Shown: in pieces, positions 16,210 to 24,620 of the stretch
Position numbering within the stretch: the first letter of the stretch is position 1
How the letters are laid out: each line of letters begins with the position of its first letter
Assembly (NCBI RefSeq): GCF_030540645.1
Contig: NZ_JAUNVV010000022.1
Coordinates: 5,551 to 41,000 of the forward strand
DNA length: 35,450 bases
Origin: Arthrobacter sp.
GTDB lineage: Bacteria; Actinomycetota; Actinomycetes; Actinomycetales; Micrococcaceae
Direction: 5' to 3'
Program-made: the position numbers and the translations under genes
Notes under the pieces: model-generated
The model's input: the letters and a program-made list of their open reading frames with translations, nothing else
Databases searched by the model: none
What the model was told of the DNA's origin: nothing

Positions 16210-16806
16210 CTAGAACTTGGCTGCAATCTTCTTGGCAGTGGCGGAACTGGGGCCTGGCGGCGGCACAAAAACGGCTTCTCGGTAGTACTTGAGCTCGTTG
16301 ATGCTGTCCTTGATATCGCCCAGCGCCCTGTGGCCGCCAGTCTTGGCCGGCGACTGGAAGTAGGCGCGGGCAAACCAGCGGCGGGAGAGCTCCTTGATGG
16401 TGGAAACATCGATGACCCGGTAGTGGAGGTGCTCCACCAACTCTGGCATGTCGCGGCTCAGGAACACCTTGTCGGTGCCGATCGAGTTGCCAGCCAGCGG
16501 GGCCTTGCCAGCAACGGGCACGTACTTTTTGATGTAGTCGAGCACCTGGGCCTGGGCGTCTTCCATGGTGGTTCCGCCGGCCAGTTCATCCAGCAGCTTC
16601 GAGGAGGTGTGCATGTCGCGAACAAAGTCACCCATCTGGGCCAGCGACTCGTCGCTGGGCTTGATGACGACGTCGACCCCCTCACCCAAAATATTCAACT
16701 CTGAATCCGTGACGAGCGCCGCGACCTCGATCAGGGCGTCATTGACGGCATCCAGGCCGGTCATCTCACAGTCAATCCACACAATGCGTTCATTAGTAAT
16801 AGCCAC
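16210..16806 (-). CDS. orn: Oligoribonuclease
   Basis: A 3'-5' exoribonuclease of the DEDDh family that degrades 2-5 nt RNA and linear dinucleotides such as pGpG. I choose GTG 16806 (MAITNERIVW) because homologues begin with this segment, giving 198 residues; an upstream in-frame ATG at 16833 would add nine residues. Exo I is WIDCEMTGLD with Asp12 and Glu14. The C-terminal HRALGDIKDSINELKYYR provides the His and Asp of the last motif. The Ala/Lys-rich tail after PPPGPSS is typical of actinobacterial forms. The gene starts 50 bases after the NUC1-type gene on the same strand. Confidence 0.95.
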   Translation of the reverse strand: MAITNERIVWIDCEMTGLDAVNDALIEVAALVTDSELNILGEGVDVVIKPSDESLAQMGDFVRDMHTSSKLLDELAGGTTMEDAQAQVLDYIKKYVPVAGKAPLAGNSIGTDKVFLSRDMPELVEHLHYRVIDVSTIKELSRRWFARAYFQSPAKTGGHRALGDIKDSINELKYYREAVFVPPPGPSSATAKKIAAKF

Positions 16807-16856
16807 CTGTCCAATGTACCGCGAACGTCGCATGCTTTAGATTCAGCCCGGCTCGG

Positions 16857-17783
16857 TCACCACGTGATGTCTGCCGCCGATTCCAGAGGTTCCCTTTCGC
16901 CGAGAACACGCATGGCGGGCATGGCGCAGGCAAGGTTCAGCACCGATGGAAAACGGAGCTGTGTGCGCTCTTGGAGTTCACTCAGCGTGATTTGGTAGAC
17001 CCTGAACTCATCCAATGCCAGAATGGCCCGCAGCTGGTCCAGATCCTGGGTCAGCAGGAACATGCGGGCCTTCAAAACGCCTTGATCCTGAAAAACCAAC
17101 ATTTTCCAGTACTCCGATGGCAGCGCCACGCCGCGGTAAATGCGGTCATCAGTGCGAAAGACAGGGCCGGCAAAGACGTTGACCCTCAAGTTTTCAACGT
17201 CTACATCCTCGTAGAGGGCGTCTTCCAAGCGTCCCCAAATACCGTTTTGGCTGCTCTGGTTGAACTCGTCCATCTGCGGGGTGATGTTGCTGTAGAAGAA
17301 AGAGTCCCGATTGGCCTGTTGCGCCTCAGACAGTTCGCCCCACAACAGGTCCGCACGGCGTGCCAGATGCCCGCGGTCCAGCCGGTTGCCGCTATACAGC
17401 TCATTGCCCACCTGAAACTCAGCCGGCAACCGGGGATCCTTGCTGAAGGAAAGCCCGGCACGACTGATGAGTTTCATGCCATCCCCGTCAATGTTCCAGG
17501 CAACCCAGCGGGCAAAATGCCTCGATTTACTCATCGACAACGAAAAATGTGTGTAGGGGATGAACTCCTTGCCCTCCCATAAAACCGCATCACTTTGGAT
17601 GTCTGGTTCCAGACTAGGTGGCAGAACACAGGTTCCAAGAAAATCAGCAACATATCCAGAACGTTGGATGGATTCCTGGGGTTCGAGGGTGTTGGGTGGC
17701 ATCCTGATCACCTGCTTCCTAGAGGGTGCAGCCACGTGGACTGACCGGCTGATGTCCCCAGCGTAGGAGCCAACGGCTTGCAT
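16857..17783 (-). CDS. DNA/RNA non-specific endonuclease (NUC1 family)
   Basis: A sugar-non-specific nuclease with a beta-beta-alpha metal fold. The signature is NRLDRGHLARRADLLWG, where Asp136-Arg137-Gly138-His139 is the DRGH motif with the general-base His; SNITPQMDEFNQ with Asn166 and the following W..LE complete the site. I start it at ATG 17783 (308 residues). A second ATG at 17702, with AGGTG nearby, would remove 27 residues, and I cannot decide between them. Neither form shows a signal peptide, unlike the secreted Serratia nuclease, so the protein appears intracellular unless exported by another route. It lies 64 bases after the GT87 gene on the same strand. Confidence 0.85.
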   Translation of the reverse strand: MQAVGSYAGDISRSVHVAAPSRKQVIRMPPNTLEPQESIQRSGYVADFLGTCVLPPSLEPDIQSDAVLWEGKEFIPYTHFSLSMSKSRHFARWVAWNIDGDGMKLISRAGLSFSKDPRLPAEFQVGNELYSGNRLDRGHLARRADLLWGELSEAQQANRDSFFYSNITPQMDEFNQSSQNGIWGRLEDALYEDVDVENLRVNVFAGPVFRTDDRIYRGVALPSEYWKMLVFQDQGVLKARMFLLTQDLDQLRAILALDEFRVYQITLSELQERTQLRFPSVLNLACAMPAMRVLGEREPLESAADITW

Positions 17784-17847
17784 TGATAGTGGAGCCGCGC
17801 GTTCCCTACCGCGGTCGGGCAACCGGGTAAGGGCCGGGTAAGGAAGC

Positions 17848-19146
17848 TTAGGACTCCTTGGTCGTTGCCGTTGTTGCCGTTGTTGCAAGTCCGGGCATAC
17901 CGGTTGGCTGTTCCACAGCGGGAGCTGCATCAGCCGCTAAGGGGGCTCCGGCGTCGTGCTTGGGGATGAGAGCGGGGTTGCGGCCCAGCAAAAACAGTTG
18001 ACGCACGCTCCACACGAACAAGACCACCAGCAGCAGATTGCGCCCTGTCAGCACAGCTGCCATGACTGGATTGTCGTGGGAGAGCGCGGTGTAGAACAAC
18101 GGGTATATAAGGTAGGTCAACACGGCCACAGCTATGAGCATGGTGGCTGGAACACGCCACGCCTTCCACTGATGTGCCAGACCGACAGCGACCGGTGGAG
18201 CCAGCCACACCATGAACTGCGGGGACCCCACCTTGTTGAACACCACAAAAGCGGTGATCAGGGCCAGTGAGCCGAAGAGGAGCAAGGCCGTGCGGTCTGC
18301 GCCACCGTTGCGCTTACCCGTGTGCAGGGCCCAAAAAATGAGGACGGCCACGAGCAGTGCGGCAACAATGAGCAGCGGCTGCATCAGCACTACCATGACC
18401 TCGGAACCAGGCCCATCGACCTGCATGGAGTTGATCTCCTCGTTCATGTACATGTGCGCCCCACCCAAGCCCAGCACACTCATCCACAACCACGGGGCTG
18501 TGAACGTGGCTTCAAGCTGCATTCCGCGGTCGCCTTGTTCCAGCAGGAAGTTCAACAATTTCGGCAATGCGTTCATGCTCAAGGCCAGCACCACGACGAA
18601 CGCGGTGACCAGCACGCCCGCCAACACCACCTGCACCCGCTGCTTGACCACGGTGAAAAGCGCAAGCACGACGGCGGCTGGCCAGACTTTTGTCCATGTC
18701 GCCACGCTGAGAATGAAGGAGGTTAGGAAAGGACTGGCGACGCCCAGGGACAGTGCGATGAGCACCACCGGCGCGGTGAGACCATCAACACGGGCAAAGC
18801 CGAGCCACGCCATCACGGTGGAAAAAGCAAGCCACCACAGCGCGGCCGGAATGGCCTGCCGTTTCTTGCCCCAGCTGGTGAGCTTGCCCACAGCCAGGGC
18901 GTTCAGCACGGAAATCATCAAAACCCAGATGAACAGGAACGGGCCACTGCCCAACACGTAGGAAACCGCCATGGGGATAAGGGCAAGGATGGGATAGACC
19001 CACGGGCTTGGACCGAGAACGCGCGTCTCGTCGAAGCCAACAGAGGCCCAGACGCGGTAGATTCCTGTGTCGCTGTATGCTTCACCGCGTAGCGATTGCA
19101 TGCCCGCGATGACAAGCGCTGTGCCGTGGAGCGCGGCAAAAACCAC
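17848..19146 (-). CDS. GT87-family (DUF2029) polyprenol-phosphomannose glycosyltransferase
   Basis: A GT-C membrane protein with about 10 hydrophobic segments. The first loop SDTGIYRVWASVGFD contains the acidic Asp of GT87 enzymes such as the mannosyltransferase PimE. Later PLLIVAALLV and VFNKVGSPQFMVWLAPPVAVG fit the family. The tail is Ala/Thr-rich. The likely task is adding mannose (probably alpha-1,2) to lipomannan or a similar glycolipid outside the membrane, which fits the divergent MptB gene. The only standard start is GTG 19146, with AGGGA six bases upstream. However, coding-like sequence continues upstream in frame to about 19245 without any ATG, GTG or TTG, so the true start is uncertain. 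Confidence 0.8.
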   Translation of the reverse strand: MVFAALHGTALVIAGMQSLRGEAYSDTGIYRVWASVGFDETRVLGPSPWVYPILALIPMAVSYVLGSGPFLFIWVLMISVLNALAVGKLTSWGKKRQAIPAALWWLAFSTVMAWLGFARVDGLTAPVVLIALSLGVASPFLTSFILSVATWTKVWPAAVVLALFTVVKQRVQVVLAGVLVTAFVVVLALSMNALPKLLNFLLEQGDRGMQLEATFTAPWLWMSVLGLGGAHMYMNEEINSMQVDGPGSEVMVVLMQPLLIVAALLVAVLIFWALHTGKRNGGADRTALLLFGSLALITAFVVFNKVGSPQFMVWLAPPVAVGLAHQWKAWRVPATMLIAVAVLTYLIYPLFYTALSHDNPVMAAVLTGRNLLLVVLFVWSVRQLFLLGRNPALIPKHDAGAPLAADAAPAVEQPTGMPGLATTATTATTKES

Positions 19147-19445
19147 CCAAAGTCCCTGGGGCGATTTCAGCCATTTCTGGACACGTACGGGAAGCAGCGC
19201 GTTCCGGAAGCGGGCAAGGCTGTCAAAAAACGTATCCGTGGAGATGGTCGGGTCCTTCTTGAGATGGGGGCGGCCAAGGCAACACGCACGCGGGGCGGAT
19301 GCCGAGAGTCCCGCAGCGACTTTTCTCAGAAACTGCCCGGCCAGTGTGGGTAGAATGCCAAGAACGGTGTCCTGACTGCTTATATGTTAGCGCAGCACCC
19401 CGCTGGTTCCCGGGCTGCCCGGCAGACACACCGGAGAGTCCAGAC

Positions 19446-21083
19446 ATGGAAGGGCCAGACCCGCCCATGGAGGGATCGAAAAGTACAGGAGACAAGTTGT
19501 TGACCAACACGCGCGTGGTCCGGCCGGAGGTGAAGACCAAGGTGTTAGCTAAGCTTCCTTTCCGTACCGGAACTGCAGACTCAGCTGTCTGGCAGGGTTT
19601 TGCGGGATCAGTCATGCTCACGTTGGGTTCCTTTGGCATTGGTTGGCTGGCCAGCAGTTCCGTATTGATCCGCAACCCGCTGTTCATCCTGGCTAGAACC
19701 ACGCCTGTGGCTGTTGTGGTGGCAACCGTGCTGCTGTGCGTGGGGGCTGTGCTGATTTTCCGCGCCTGGCTGCGGCTTCGCCAGCACTTGGCCGGGTGGG
19801 GTCCTGACTCGGCGGCGGTGTTGAAGAAGGCGCTGATTTTGTGGGTGATACCCATGATGTTCGCCTTGCCGGTGTTCAGCCGCGACTCTTACGCCTACAT
19901 TGGCCAGGGCAGGCTCATGCAGCAGGGCCTTGACCCGTACACCAACGGCATCTCAGCGCTCAATAACTACTTCCTGCTGGGCCCGGACACCATGTGGACC
20001 GAAGCGCCCACACCCTACGGTCCGATGTGGCTTTGGATTGAGCATCTCGCTGTAATGCTGCCAGCCAACAGTCCGGAAATCGCTTTGATTCCGTTCCGCC
20101 TGGCTAGCCTGGCCGGTGTGATTCTGTTATTCATCTATGTGCCAAAACTTGCGGCCCGTCATGGCTTCAACCCGAATCGCGCAGTGTGGTTGGCAGTGTT
20201 GAACCCCTTGGTACTGATGAATTTTGTGGCCAGTGTCCACAACGATTCACTCATGCTCGGACTTGTTGTGGCCGGTATTTACTATGCATCAGCCAAACAT
20301 CCGGTGGTCGGGATACTGCTTGTCACTGCCTCCATTGCCATCAAGCCCATCACGTTGATAGCGCTGCCATTTGTGGGTCTGCTGTGGGCGGGCTCGCAGG
20401 CTGGATGGCTCCGTAAATTTGGCCTCTGGGCGGCCACACTGGGAATTGCGACGGCGCTCTTGGGCGCCATGGGTGCCACCAACGGGCTTGGTTTCGGCTG
20501 GTTGGCCGCGTTGCGGACATCCGGAACGGTGTGGCATTTGTATGCGCCTGTAGGCTTGTTTTCGAACGTTGCCGGCGGTGTGGTGTCCTTCTTTGGCGGG
20601 ACCGGTTCGACGGTGACCAGCGGCATCCAAACCGTCTGCGTGGTTATCTCCATCTTGATCGTCATGGCGTTGGCCTTCTTCAAGATTTCGCCGCAGCTGA
20701 GCACACCAACCGGCGAAACCTTGGATGAAACACAGCGATACAGCCAAGCCGTGCTGCGGCGCATGGCATGGGGGTTTGCTGCAGTCGTGCTGCTGGCGCC
20801 GGCCATCCAGCCCTGGTACATGCTGTGGCTGTTGGGCTTTTTCACCGTCACCGGCATTGCGGAAGGCTGGCAGGAGAGGCTGGTGTTCTACTTGGGCGCG
20901 TTTTTCATCCTGATTGCCTTGTCGGACCAGATCAGCGTGTTCCCATGGATCCCGCTGGTACTGATTCGTTCGGTGGCCATTGGGGTGGGGCTGCTGGGCG
21001 TGCTCTATGTCATGTTTTGGGACAGGCAGACGCGCGGGCTGTTCATGCCTCGGCGTGCCGCTGACTCTGTCACTGAGCGCTGA
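19446..21083 (+). CDS. mptB: Polyprenol phosphomannose-dependent alpha-1,6-mannosyltransferase MptB
   Basis: Membrane GT-C enzyme that builds the alpha-1,6-mannan backbone of lipomannan from polyprenol-phosphomannose. I start it at ATG 19446 (MEGPDPPMEG), with GGAGAG seven bases upstream, giving 545 residues. The first periplasmic loop SRDSYAYIGQGRLMQQGLDPY has the Asp and the GLDPY motif of MptA/MptB proteins. PTPYGPMWLWIE and VASVHNDSLMLGLV are further family segments, and AIQPWYMLWLLGF sits near the C-terminus. About 13 membrane helices are visible. The spacer 19147-19445 serves both this gene and the divergent GT87 gene, suggesting joint control. Lipomannan is known in Micrococcus, which makes this role plausible. 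Confidence 0.9.
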   Translation: MEGPDPPMEGSKSTGDKLLTNTRVVRPEVKTKVLAKLPFRTGTADSAVWQGFAGSVMLTLGSFGIGWLASSSVLIRNPLFILARTTPVAVVVATVLLCVGAVLIFRAWLRLRQHLAGWGPDSAAVLKKALILWVIPMMFALPVFSRDSYAYIGQGRLMQQGLDPYTNGISALNNYFLLGPDTMWTEAPTPYGPMWLWIEHLAVMLPANSPEIALIPFRLASLAGVILLFIYVPKLAARHGFNPNRAVWLAVLNPLVLMNFVASVHNDSLMLGLVVAGIYYASAKHPVVGILLVTASIAIKPITLIALPFVGLLWAGSQAGWLRKFGLWAATLGIATALLGAMGATNGLGFGWLAALRTSGTVWHLYAPVGLFSNVAGGVVSFFGGTGSTVTSGIQTVCVVISILIVMALAFFKISPQLSTPTGETLDETQRYSQAVLRRMAWGFAAVVLLAPAIQPWYMLWLLGFFTVTGIAEGWQERLVFYLGAFFILIALSDQISVFPWIPLVLIRSVAIGVGLLGVLYVMFWDRQTRGLFMPRRAADSVTER

Positions 21084-21107
21084 GCCGGGCCGCTGGCGCA
21101 CGCCAGT

Positions 21108-21833
21108 TCAGAGTCGCTTGAGTGCTTCGCGGCTGGACAGCGGGCTGAGCTGCCCCTCATGGGCGGCCACATAGTTGCGCACCCAGTCCGGGTCGGTCCG
21201 GGCGTATTGGCGCAGCGCCCAGCCAATTGCCTTCCGGATGAAAAACTCCCGGTCCGCCATATTCACGGTGATGACGTCGTTGAGTAGCTGCGTGTCCGTT
21301 TCGACCTTCGCCGGCAGTTGGGAGATGACGGCAGCCCTGCGGAACCAAAAATTTGGGTGCATGCTCCATTCACGCAGCAGCGGATCCATGGTTGTGCGAT
21401 GGTTTTGCAATAGTTCCCACAGCCGCGGTGCCACGGTGTCCACAAAGTCCCACCACTGCCCGGTTTCAATCACGACGGCGTAGAACGGCAGGAGCCCCAC
21501 CTCACCCCTGCCAAGGCGGGAGTCCGTAAGCATGATGGCGGCGTACCGCTCTTCTCTGAAGCTGGCATTGTGCCACAGTGCGGAGACGGTGCCATGGAGT
21601 TGTTCCACGTCCGTGAACGGGTGCGTTTTGGCCAGGGCCCGCACCGTCTTGCGCACGGTGGGGGATGGCACGCCCAGAAACGGCATGCTCGACTTCATGT
21701 ACGCTGCCATGCCTTCGGACTTTTCCGGAACAGCAACGCCTGCCAGTGCAGGACGGAGCCCAGCCAAGAAGGCGGTGTTGAGGGAGTCTGTTGGGCGACT
21801 CCATGGTGTTTGGGTTGATTGTGCCGGGGCCAT
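21108..21833 (-). CDS. DNA alkylation repair protein, AlkD-like
   Basis: A HEAT-repeat DNA glycosylase that removes bulky or cationic alkylated bases such as 3- and 7-alkylpurines. The 241 residues show the AlkD pattern. KSSMPFLGVPSPTVRK lies at the N-terminal repeat, ALWHNASFREERYAAIML in the middle, and QWWDFVDTVAPRLW is the segment that in Bacillus cereus AlkD carries Trp109 and catalytic Asp113. WFRRAAVISQL and FFIRKAIGWALRQYAR are the last repeats. ATG 21833 is the start. It converges on mptB with 24 bases between stops and is divergent from the methyltransferase gene (40-bp spacer). Confidence 0.9.
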   Translation of the reverse strand: MAPAQSTQTPWSRPTDSLNTAFLAGLRPALAGVAVPEKSEGMAAYMKSSMPFLGVPSPTVRKTVRALAKTHPFTDVEQLHGTVSALWHNASFREERYAAIMLTDSRLGRGEVGLLPFYAVVIETGQWWDFVDTVAPRLWELLQNHRTTMDPLLREWSMHPNFWFRRAAVISQLPAKVETDTQLLNDVITVNMADREFFIRKAIGWALRQYARTDPDWVRNYVAAHEGQLSPLSSREALKRL

Positions 21834-21873
21834 GGCAAAAGCCTAGCTGGGTTGCAATGGAGGGGACTACCAT

Positions 21874-22842
21874 GTGGTTGGTATGGAGCACAGTGCGTGG
21901 CCACCAGTCAGGGAACCCATCGAGAAATCCAGCGCGGAACCCAGAGTTGCCACGCTCAGTGCTGCCACATTAGATGCCACCGAAGGGGCTGGCCGCGATC
22001 TGGTAGCGGCCCTTCGAGCGGGCGGGTGCGTCTACGCCGAGGACGAAGCCGCTATCTTGATGGGTGCCTGCCGAACACGGGCCGAACTGGAGGGGATGAT
22101 CGCACAGCGCGTGGCTGGAATTCCCTTGGAGCACCTTGTGGGGTGGGCAGAATTTTGTGGTTTGCGCATGGTTGTTGCCCCTGGGGTGTTTGTGCCCCGA
22201 CGCCGCAGTGAGTTCCTTGTTCGCCAAACCCTCACTGAGCTCGCTGGCCACCCTTGTGGGGAACGTCAGCTGAAAATCTTGGACCTGTGCACCGGCAGCG
22301 GAGCCGTTGGTGCGGCGCTGGCCCGTTCACTTCCTGACTGTGAACTCCATGTTGCGGACGTGGATCCTGTGGCGTTGGCTTGTGCGGCACAGAACGTGGC
22401 AGCATTCGGCGGGAAAGTCTATTGCGGTGACTTGTTTGATCCGGTCCCGGACAGCCTGCAGGGCAGCTTTGACGTTATTGTGGCCAACGCACCGTATGTC
22501 CCCACCGAAGCCATCGCCTTCATGCCCCGGGAAGCGAGGGTTTACGAGCCCATGGCGGCGCTTGACGGCGGCGCTGATGGTCTTGCGCTGCACCGCCGCA
22601 TTGCCGCCCAAGCACCGCTGTGGCTGGGCAAGGACGGCATACTGCTCGTTGAATCCAGTGCCCGTCAGGCCGAAACAACCGCCGCCATTTTGGTCAGCCA
22701 AGGATTCAGCGTCAGCGTTTCAACGAGCGAGGAGTTGGGCGGCACTGTTGTGGCAGGCAGGTTGTCACCGGCCCCGGTTGCAGCTCCCGGAAAAGTCTTC
22801 ATAAAGGCCGCGAAACCAGCCAAGAGGTGGGGAACCGGCTAG
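21874..22842 (+). CDS. PrmC-related protein N5-glutamine methyltransferase, substrate unknown
   Basis: SAM-dependent class I methyltransferase of 322 residues. The N-terminal helical domain ends with GIPLEHLVGWAEFCGL, like PrmC. Motif I is LDLCTGSGAVGAALA (136-150), DVDPVALACA binds the SAM ribose, and the active site reads NAPYVP (205-210) where PrmC has NPPY. That Ala form matches a separate PrmC-related family of unproven substrate. I keep GTG 21874 because GGAGGGG lies eight bases before it; ATG 21883 is the alternative. The glutamate decarboxylase gene follows after 43 bases, perhaps on the same mRNA. Confidence 0.83.
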   Translation: MVGMEHSAWPPVREPIEKSSAEPRVATLSAATLDATEGAGRDLVAALRAGGCVYAEDEAAILMGACRTRAELEGMIAQRVAGIPLEHLVGWAEFCGLRMVVAPGVFVPRRRSEFLVRQTLTELAGHPCGERQLKILDLCTGSGAVGAALARSLPDCELHVADVDPVALACAAQNVAAFGGKVYCGDLFDPVPDSLQGSFDVIVANAPYVPTEAIAFMPREARVYEPMAALDGGADGLALHRRIAAQAPLWLGKDGILLVESSARQAETTAAILVSQGFSVSVSTSEELGGTVVAGRLSPAPVAAPGKVFIKAAKPAKRWGTG

Positions 22843-22885
22843 CCTCGGGATATTGGAGCCAGTCCGCCCCACCGAGGAGACCTGC

Positions 22886-24253
22886 ATGAGCCTGCATCGC
22901 CATCACAGCCAAGCCGAGAAGACCACTCTCGACAGCGCGTTCGACTCGAGCATGGGCACCATTCCCAAGCACACGCTTCCGCCTGGCACCCAGAATGCAG
23001 ACGCCGCGATGCAGTTCATTCAGAACGAGCTCATGCTTGACGGCAATGCGCGCCAGAACCTTGCCACGTTCGTGACCACGTGGATGGAACCCCAGGCAGC
23101 TGAATTGATTCAAGCCTCCTTGGAAAAGAACATCATCGACAAGGACGAGTACCCGCAATCGGCCGAAATTGAGCGTCGCTGCGTGAACATGTTGGCGAAT
23201 CTGTGGCACGCACCGGAGCCCGCCGGGGAGGCCAGTGCCATGGGCTGTTCCACCACAGGCTCCTCGGAGGCAGCCATGCTGGCAGGTCTGGCACTGAAGT
23301 GGCGCTGGCGTGCCCGCAGAGAGGCCGCCGGGCTCGATGCCAGCAAACCCAACCTCGTCATGGGTGCCAATGTGCAGGTGTGCTGGGAAAAGTTCGCCAG
23401 GTACTGGGACGTCGAGGCACGGCTGATCCCGCTCGAGGGCGCCACGCATCTGACCGCAGCCCAGGCCACTGCCGCCTGCGATGAAAACACCATTGGTGTG
23501 GTGGCCGTGCTGGGTTCAACGTTTGACGGCTCCTATGAACCCGTTGCGGAGATTGCCGCGGCCCTGGATGAGCTCGCCGCAAGCACGGGCTTGGATGTGC
23601 CGATGCACGTTGACGCCGCATCGGGCGGTTTCATTGCGCCATTCCTGGACACAGAGCTTCTGTGGGATTTCAGGTTGGAGCGGGTCAAGTCCATCAACGC
23701 CTCCGGGCACAAGTATGGACTTGTTTATCCCGGCGTTGGCTGGGTGCTGTGGAGAAGTGCTCAGGAGCTGCCGGAAGACTTGATCTTCAGCGTCGACTAC
23801 CTGGGCGGATCCATGCCCACGTTCGCACTGAACTTTTCCCGTCCCGCCGCCCAGGTGATCGCCCAGTACTACACACTCGTCCGGTACGGCTTTGACGGAT
23901 TCCAACGCATCCAGTCGCGATGCCGGGAGATCGCCGGTGCCATTGCCACGGGAGTGGAGGGAATGGGGCCGTTTACGCTGCTCAGTCGCGGCAACGAATT
24001 ACCGGTCCTGGCTTTCAAACTGACGACGCCGGATGGCTACTCCGTGTACGACCTCTCGCATGAGCTGCGCAGCTTTGGATGGATTGTGCCTGCCTACCCC
24101 ATGCCCGAAGGCATGGCCGATGTGCATGTGCTGCGCGTGGTGGTGCGCAACGGTTTCACCTTTGACTTGGCTTCCATGTTCCTGGCCGATCTCGCCAAGT
24201 CGGTGGCACGGCTTTCAGGGCAACGGGATGACAGCGTCGGATTTCACCACTGA
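22886..24253 (+). CDS. gadB: Glutamate decarboxylase
   Basis: PLP enzyme converting glutamate to GABA and CO2, consuming a proton. ATG 22886 has GAGGAGA five bases upstream, giving 455 residues. The PLP Lys is in NASGHKYG (Lys276, the same number as in E. coli GadB). HVDAASGGF holds the PLP-binding Asp243, and GCSTTGSSEAAM lies at 120-131. PVLAFKL and VVVRNGFTFDL lie near the C-terminus. The last residues, DDSVGFHH, end in two His; in E. coli GadB the C-terminal GFKHT closes the site at neutral pH, and the GFHH end is comparable. No glutamate/GABA antiporter gene is adjacent. A hairpin terminator follows. Confidence 0.95.
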   Translation: MSLHRHHSQAEKTTLDSAFDSSMGTIPKHTLPPGTQNADAAMQFIQNELMLDGNARQNLATFVTTWMEPQAAELIQASLEKNIIDKDEYPQSAEIERRCVNMLANLWHAPEPAGEASAMGCSTTGSSEAAMLAGLALKWRWRARREAAGLDASKPNLVMGANVQVCWEKFARYWDVEARLIPLEGATHLTAAQATAACDENTIGVVAVLGSTFDGSYEPVAEIAAALDELAASTGLDVPMHVDAASGGFIAPFLDTELLWDFRLERVKSINASGHKYGLVYPGVGWVLWRSAQELPEDLIFSVDYLGGSMPTFALNFSRPAAQVIAQYYTLVRYGFDGFQRIQSRCREIAGAIATGVEGMGPFTLLSRGNELPVLAFKLTTPDGYSVYDLSHELRSFGWIVPAYPMPEGMADVHVLRVVVRNGFTFDLASMFLADLAKSVARLSGQRDDSVGFHH

Positions 24254-24261
24254 TTCGGTGC

Positions 24262-24292
24262 AAGAGAGCTGAGTCAGCCGTTCAGCTCTCTT
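24262..24292. terminator. Bidirectional hairpin between gadB and the small convergent gene
   Basis: AAGAGAGCTGA (24262-24272) pairs perfectly with TCAGCTCTCTT (24282-24292), 9-nt loop. It lies nine bases after gadB and overlaps the TGA stop of the small minus-strand gene. T residues at the end of the arms serve either direction. Confidence 0.7.
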
Positions 24293-24452
24293 CAACTGGC
24301 CCTTCTGCCGGGTCCTGGGAGTGTACGCGGGGCTCAGGTTTTTTCTGGCCAACACCGCCTTCAGCGGGTTTTTCACTGTGTTCCCGTGGCGGTGTGGAGT
24401 CCTCGTCGGGAGTATCGGGATGCTTTGCGCTGGAAGCTGATGAGTTGGTCAT
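24282..24452 (-). CDS. Small hydrophilic, probably disordered protein
   Basis: I do not recognise this 56-residue protein. From ATG 24452 (MTNSSASSAKHPD) it consists almost wholly of Ser, Pro, Glu, Asp, Lys and Gly, with no hydrophobic stretch. This suggests intrinsic disorder and a cytosolic location. AGAGAAAG lies about 9 bases before the ATG; a farther in-frame start at 24482 is less likely. Its stop codon falls inside the hairpin it shares with gadB, which supports a real convergent transcript. Low sequence complexity could also be a chance open frame. Confidence 0.45.
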   Translation of the reverse strand: MTNSSASSAKHPDTPDEDSTPPREHSEKPAEGGVGQKKPEPRVHSQDPAEGPVEES

Positions 24453-24620
24453 GGGTATGCTTTCTCTTGTGCCGCCGGGCAATTATGCACCACGCGGGGT
24501 GACTTTCATTGTGGTCTCTCGATGCCCTTTTGTCATGTGCCGGAAGTGGACAGGCACCCAGCCCATCCCGGACTTCGGCGGTGCATGCAAACATCCAGGT
24601 AAGCGGGAGAGACTAAAGGA

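Noticed and set aside
16842..16874. Possible third copy of the 61-nt repeat (GGCTCGGTCACC)
   Set aside because: Only 12 bases match the right copy and the palindromic arms are absent.
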